Shown here: positions 58,786 through 64,000 of the stretch, piece by piece
How the letters are laid out: each line of letters begins with the position of its first letter
Position numbering within the stretch: the first letter of the stretch is position 1
From: Embiotoca jacksoni
Lineage: Eukaryota; Chordata; Actinopteri; Embiotocidae
Direction: 5' to 3'
Assembly: GCA_022577435.1 (NCBI GenBank)
Contig: JAKOON010000007.1
Coordinates: forward strand, 617,501 to 681,500
Length of the DNA: 64,000 nt
Notes under the pieces: generated by a model
Told to the model about the DNA's origin: nothing
Database searches by the model: none
What the model saw: only the letters and a program-made list of their open reading frames with translations
Made by a program: the position numbers and the translations under genes

Positions 58786-59619
58786 AGGAGTCACATGCAG
58801 GCTCGATTTAAAAAAAAAAAAAAAAAAAATATGATTTATCTCCGCGACGGTGCAGCAGATGGAGTTAAAGCCAACGTAAAGCCAGATTAGGATATCGCTA
58901 TCGATACGATTTGGATTTACAGCTTGCAAACCCCCCTTTAGAGGCTTCAGTAGAGGGATGCAGTGGAGTCATCGGTGTTTCCAGCAACATAGGAGCCAAC
59001 GCATTGACAGTAGACACAATAGATTTAGCAAGTTTGAACATTTACTCTCATGTTACGAGGAGACAACTCAACAAATATTAGCAGACACATGATATTTAGT
59101 GTATTAAAAGCAGTGATGGGATGTCCATTTACTAAATACTGTACCAGTTTTAAATGTGACTTTTCTTTGGTATTAAGGTGGAAAACATGGTGTATTTTTT
59201 TTTTTTTTTTTAACCAAACCTCAATTAAACTAATGCATCATCATTAAGGATAATAAAACGGTGTGACACTCATTATTCTTCAATGGCTGCTTAAATGTTG
59301 ATAAAAAAAAATACTTTCATTCTTTGACTTAAGTAACATTTTCAATGCTGCTTTTACTGTTGTTATTGTCTGGCATTTCTTTTCTTTACTGAAATGATCT
59401 GAATACCTTCTCCACCAAGAACTATAAGAATACTATGATGACTTTTTAGCCATTACCCATTACGATGGCTTCCTCTTTGTCGAGTTATTGTGCTTCTGGT
59501 GACACCTTTATTCATTGGCACTACTGTAAGTGTCACAAAGATAAAACCATTTTTTTTTAAAAGGCACAAGAAGAAAAGAACGCGCATGTGTTAATTGTAC
59601 TTCCTCCACAGTTTGGATG

Positions 59620-60060
59620 TTCTTCTGTAATTCATTAAAGGCGCCAACAATGCCAATCACATTCCTTCAGCAATTGCAGCAGTAATTAAAATTCTCGTGG
59701 AGAAAAGTACGAACGCTATGGAAAGCATGCAGTTTGAGCGTTCAGCCATCTGTAGGGCCGTCTGCGATTCCGACTTCAATCCCCTCCTTTATTTCCTCAA
59801 TGCATTCACTTTATCTGTCAGAGCTCTTTGAAACCACCAGATATAATCTATTTCCAGTGGCGCATTAGATGGATCTGTGGATCTGGTTTTCAAGGCTGCA
59901 GTCGCTAATTGATTCTCCACTTGAATGCGAGCCAGGGACCAAGTAATGTATCATTTATATAAGTTCTATATTACATTGTGGGCAGTGGGGGATTACTTGA
60001 TAAACGTGCAAGTCTTAATAAATAAGGAGGCTGGGCTGCGGAGGGATGTGGAGAGCGAGA
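59620..60060. promoter_or_regulatory. Conserved-looking noncoding block
   Basis: About 440 bp of unique, balanced sequence with homeodomain-type cores (gcagtaattaaaattc, gctaattgattctcc), caatgcattcac and ggcgccaacaatgcc, and no coding character. It lies about 2 kb into the putative first intron of the 57 kb transcription unit. Resembles vertebrate conserved enhancers, by appearance only. Confidence 0.3.
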
Positions 60061-60498
60061 TAAGACAATGCTCATTTTCAGAATGACTCTGCAGGCTTCC
60101 TGCACCGAAATGATACCGATGCTCTCAGTTCACAGTCACGTTCAAACCCACGAGGAAGACAGATTATTTCAAAAACATTTCCCCTTCCCTTCCTCAACAC
60201 CAAAACCAGAAAAAGTCTCTCCATTCTTTTTTTTTTTTTTTTTTTTTTAAATCAAATTACACCATTTACCAACAGGTAGAGGTGCCAGCAGAGCAGGTAC
60301 AATGTTAATGGAGCTGCACTGCTTCTCATTACAATGCCTTTCTTTCAGGCACCGCGGGGAGGCAAAGACTTTTGAGTCAATAAGGCTTTTCACTGGAAGG
60401 AAGGGGTCGGGGGTAAAAAGCTGGGAAACTGATTAAAGCGTTTCACATTTGAGAGGAAAAGCACTCTCTGTGAGGGTGTGGGCGCTCAGTAATGGCGG

Positions 60499-60523
60499 CT
60501 GGTGGTGGTGGTGGTGGTGGTGG
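60499..60523. repeat. (GGT)n microsatellite
   Basis: About eight units. Confidence 0.9.
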
Positions 60524-60999
60524 GCAGATTTGGATGACGTGACAAGCAGTAAAAACCTCCAAGCATACAGCTGTGAGAGGCTGTATATGTTGGGAAAATT
60601 GCGCTGCCACCGTTTATTCCATCACCAATATTCTGCACTTACAGTGGAGCACCTGAAGTTTCTACAAGGACACGACGGCGCAAACGTTGGGGGGTGATAA
60701 AAAAAAAAAAACGTAACCCCGCCGGCTTCTTCCAAAGGTCTCGATCGCCAAAGCTATTCTATTTGTGTGTCCAACAGAGATGTCCCGACTGTGACAGAAC
60801 ACATGCTGTAATTACATATAGTTAAAGACATGTTCCAGTTGCTTTCAGATGGAGACATACGCAGATTAAAAAAAACACTTTTTCAAAGCTGCTTTTGATA
60901 TTAAAGGGTCCTTTCATCTAAATGATATTTCAATTTTTTTTATTTTTTTTTCCACTTGGTATCATGCAGACGCGAGCCGGGCTCGTACTGTCACTCACA

Positions 61000-61130
61000 G
61001 CTTCAGTTTTCTTCGCTGTGAATACAATCTGGTAACTCGGCTCGTTTTAGTTTTTGCTAAACCACTCCGAAAGGCGGACTAATCGGCGACCCGTGTCGGT
61101 GGATAACCACGTTTGTTCCGGCCCTCTGTC
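61000..61130 (-). repeat. Dispersed repeat, copy C (diverged)
   Basis: Aligns with 46030-46140 on the plus strand: cagcttcagt, cgctgtga, tttgctaaaccactc / tttgctgagccgctc, ggcggactaatc / ggcggaccaatc. More diverged than the A/B pair. Confidence 0.55.
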
Positions 61131-61139
61131 ACTGTGATT

Positions 61140-63140
61140 GGACGGCTGGTGACAAGTGTAACGTGAAAAAAATAAAATAGAAACAGTGAACGTTTAGCAC
61201 TCTGTGCAGAATAAACGCCTCGTCAAACTGCTGCCGCTCATTAAAACATTTTTTTTTTTTTTTTAAATATGCCTTACTCGGGGAAAAAAAACCAACGATT
61301 TGGTGGACAAAGGCCGTAGGTAGTTGCAGCGGTGGCAGAGTGGCAGACGGTTTCGGCGCATGCTGATTGATTAATATTAACCCGAGGGCCACGTCCAGCA
61401 GGATGGAACGACTGCGAGCGATTCCCTATGGAGGGTGGCACCAAGCTAATGACATACATATTTCCGAAATGTGTGCCTTAACCCCAAAACAATAAACATA
61501 AATTAAATGTTATATAGAAAAAAGTTCCAGTAAAAACTGTCTGTGTCGTTTATCTGAAGTAATGAGTGCAATATTTGTGTAAAGACACATTTGAGTTCTT
61601 TCCTCGTATTGGATGTTGGAGTAAATTTCTTGGAGGGCAAAGGAAATCAAAGCGATCGGCTTGGCTTACAAACCTACAAACACCCAGGGAGCTAAGTAAC
61701 AGAATATCTTCTGTTGTCGTTTGGGCGAACTCAAAGAAATAGTTCAGTCTTTGGGGAAATCTACTCTCTGGGTTTTGTTCTTACAATGGTTCAATGAGCA
61801 GATTGAGTGTGAAGTGTGGTTCCAGTTCTGCCTAGTTAAAGACTGGAAGCGAGGGACAACAGCTGGCCATTGTCCAAATATTCAAAGTATTTTTACCAAA
61901 ACCTCTGAAGCTCACTTTTTTTTCTTTTTTTTTTTAAACAGGTTGTATCTCATTTCTGGCTTTAAATGTTATATAACAAGCAACATTTTGTCTGTGTACC
62001 CAGAACAATATCTTCACAGTTGGCCTAGCAACCACTGACAAGTCATGGCACCTAGCTGTTGTTGGCCACGATATAGCCCCTTAACACACTGCATGACACC
62101 ATCAAATTTTAGGCGTTTTGGAGCATTAGAGGACTTAACAGATGTAATTTTGAACTTTGAAAAGAGTCGGCCCAATACTTATCGTACAGACACTTATTTC
62201 AATCTTGCCTAGAAAAATAAGCACAATCCCCAGAAAATCTAACTATTTGTTTGAGTTGAGTTTTTGTTGAAAGAGGCCCATGTGTACTTTCTGGCTTCAC
62301 AATCACTACAGTGCAGTCACACCTGAGAGTTGCCCATTACAACCACAGTGACTCATCTGGAGCAGTTTAGAGCGTGAAGCACTTTTCTAATGGTCCCAGT
62401 ACTCTTTGTAGGGTGTTTACTTCTCGAATTTTCCCTGTTAGGCTTGAGTTTGACCGGCAGCTCTCGGTACGGGTGGCGACCGTCTGCTTTTCTGCAGCAC
62501 GTCGGGTTATTTTAACACAGCTTTGGAGCCACATGTAAAACTAAACAACATACTCCACGTAATAGACATGGTGACGTTCTTCATCAAGGATTCGTGCACA
62601 GATTTCTGCATTAAAACCTCATGAAATCATCAGGAAGTAACATGAGTCTTTCATTTACGATCTCGTACGTGAACAACACTTTAATCAACTACGGTGAATA
62701 CGTCATCAGATGATTGATGATCATGATGAATTCTTTGCAAAAACATTTTGGACCGCTGAACCAAACGCTGCAGCGCAGTGCACATCGTGACATCATCGTG
62801 ACATCATCGTTAACTCAGCATGAGTTCATCATTTTTGTGGCCCCTAAAGAGAAATGGTGAACATTTGATCTATAACTGCAGTAAGTGCTAGAACGTGCTT
62901 GAATAATTAATGTCAGACCAAATGTTTTTCAACTGTTGTGATGTTAGAGTTATTATGTTTGTGTCTTATTCATAGAAGCCTGCAGGTAAATGAACAGACC
63001 CAAAAATTGGCCAATCAAAGCACATAGACCAAACACTGTAGTCATCAAAATCTCAGCAGTAGCTTGATTGTGGCCCTTCAACTGAAGTGGTAACACTGAC
63101 AAGTGGTCCAAGAATTCATCATTTATAATTTTTAATAAAT
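61140..63140. other. Intergenic or intronic, nothing recognised
   Basis: No coding exon. Contains T/A runs near 61250 and 61920 and a small tandem TGACATCATCG pair at 62788-62809. Confidence 0.5.
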
Positions 63141-63279
63141 CATAGTCATTGACGGTGTTCTCACCTCAAGTTAATGCTGAAATTAATGTGTTGTGAATGA
63201 AAGACTTTGAACTCATGTTATTTCCCTGATCATTCAGGAGGTATTAATGCATGAAGTCATGCTCAATTCATGTATTAAT

Positions 63280-63662
63280 CAAGCGGCGACCAGCAGTGAC
63301 GTCCCGCCTACCAACAGCCGTAACCTGACTGCACCGCAGGCCTGTCAATCAAACAGACACGCCCCCTCAAAAACACAGCTTTTTGAAGTTTATTTTCTCA
63401 TTAATGACGGGGATTATTTTCAGATGGACGGCCAGAAAACTAATAAGAAGGAGCGACTTTAGCTAACAACACCGAGACAACTCGTGGAGAAATTTTATTG
63501 ACTTCGAATTGTATGAGAGAAGTTGAATGGGAGTCTATGGAGCCGGAGGCTTTTTGGAGCCGACCTCCAGTGGCACTCGGCGGTATCGCAGCTTAAGGCA
63601 CTTCGCATCCGCCTCAATTATCAGACCCGGAAGCTACGAACACTTTGTATATACAGTCTCTG
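63280..63662 (+). repeat. Dispersed teleost-type repeat, shorter copy
   Basis: Shares ordered blocks with 13300-13700 and ends ...tatacagtctctg. An 8 bp word, gtattaat, sits at both flanks (63272-63279 and 63663-63670) and may be a target-site duplication. Lacks the first 150 bp or so of the 13 kb copy. Confidence 0.7.
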
Positions 63663-63669
63663 GTATTAA

Positions 63670-64000
63670 TTCATGATAATTCACCTACCCTTACCGCTTC
63701 AAGTGTTACCGACAACATTGATGCATGACGTCATCTGATTCTCGAGTGGTTAAAAATGTTTTTTTTTTTAAATCAGTTATCCAAAATACCATCAAATATT
63801 TCAGTATGTTTTGATCCGATAATTGTTTGTTTTTATGTTTCATCCTTCAACAGACGAGCCCACCACGGCACTGACACTTGTAGCGTTGCTTTCCCCTTAT
63901 TTCATCTCCCCGTCTTCCCACCCTGAGCTGCGCTTTAACTGCTGCCAGCTCCCATCTGAGTCTCTGCGTCTGTCTTTGTTGTTCGCCTCCTCAATGCGTG
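63670..64000. other. Window edge, no gene established
   Basis: One plus-strand frame stays open from about 63853, after an acceptor-like tttcatccttcaacag, to the end of the window. No known domain is visible and the evidence is too thin to call an exon. Confidence 0.3.

Noticed and set aside
63853..64000. Open frame after an acceptor-like CAACAG up to the window end
   Set aside because: About 49 codons without a recognisable domain; chance is sufficient, so it is mentioned only as an edge note.

Overview
The window is vertebrate nuclear DNA, most likely from a ray-finned (teleost) fish. It has GT-AG introns, very dense (CA)n/(GA)n microsatellites, many 20-33 bp poly(A)/poly(T) runs, CpG-rich patches and degraded teleost-type LINE and MITE sequences. 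There is no operon structure, and no rRNA, tRNA, CRISPR array or virus that I can recognise.

One protein-coding gene can be read with confidence: qdpr, quinoid dihydropteridine reductase, on the minus strand. Its seven coding exons run from the ATG at 32308 to the stop at 21999. Joined, they give 236 residues (human QDPR has 244). All six introns are GT-AG and the phases are consistent. The glycine-rich cofactor motif and the catalytic Tyr-x3-Lys are intact. A CpG-rich promoter region with a perfect CRE lies just upstream, and a candidate poly(A) signal lies about 160 nt after the stop.

Layout. 1-680: CpG-rich edge, possibly the start of an unseen neighbour. 0.7-21.9 kb: intergenic, with MITEs, microsatellites and a few unique conserved-looking stretches (5.6, 12, 16.9 and 19.6-20.2 kb). 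22.0-32.3 kb: qdpr. 32.3-57 kb: intergenic, with LINE remnants (36.5-37.0 kb minus, 41.5-42.6 kb plus), inverted-repeat elements (44-46 kb), two degenerate minisatellites in opposite orientation (38 and 53 kb) and a tandem repeat whose units carry perfect DR1 nuclear-receptor sites (49.3 kb). 57.1-58.0 kb: a CpG- and CT-rich stretch resembling a promoter plus 5' UTR exon of a plus-strand gene, ending in a good splice donor at 57961; I cannot identify the gene. 58-64 kb: its possible first intron, or intergenic DNA, with a G-quadruplex-prone tract, a conserved-looking block (59.6-60.1 kb) and a second copy of the 13 kb repeat (63.3-63.7 kb).

I found no convincing novel multi-gene system. The best leads are a (GT)n microsatellite abutting the qdpr intron 1 acceptor, transposon families that disperse DR1/HNF4-type sites, palindromic RFX X-boxes in otherwise unique DNA, and the unassigned promoter-like region at 57 kb.
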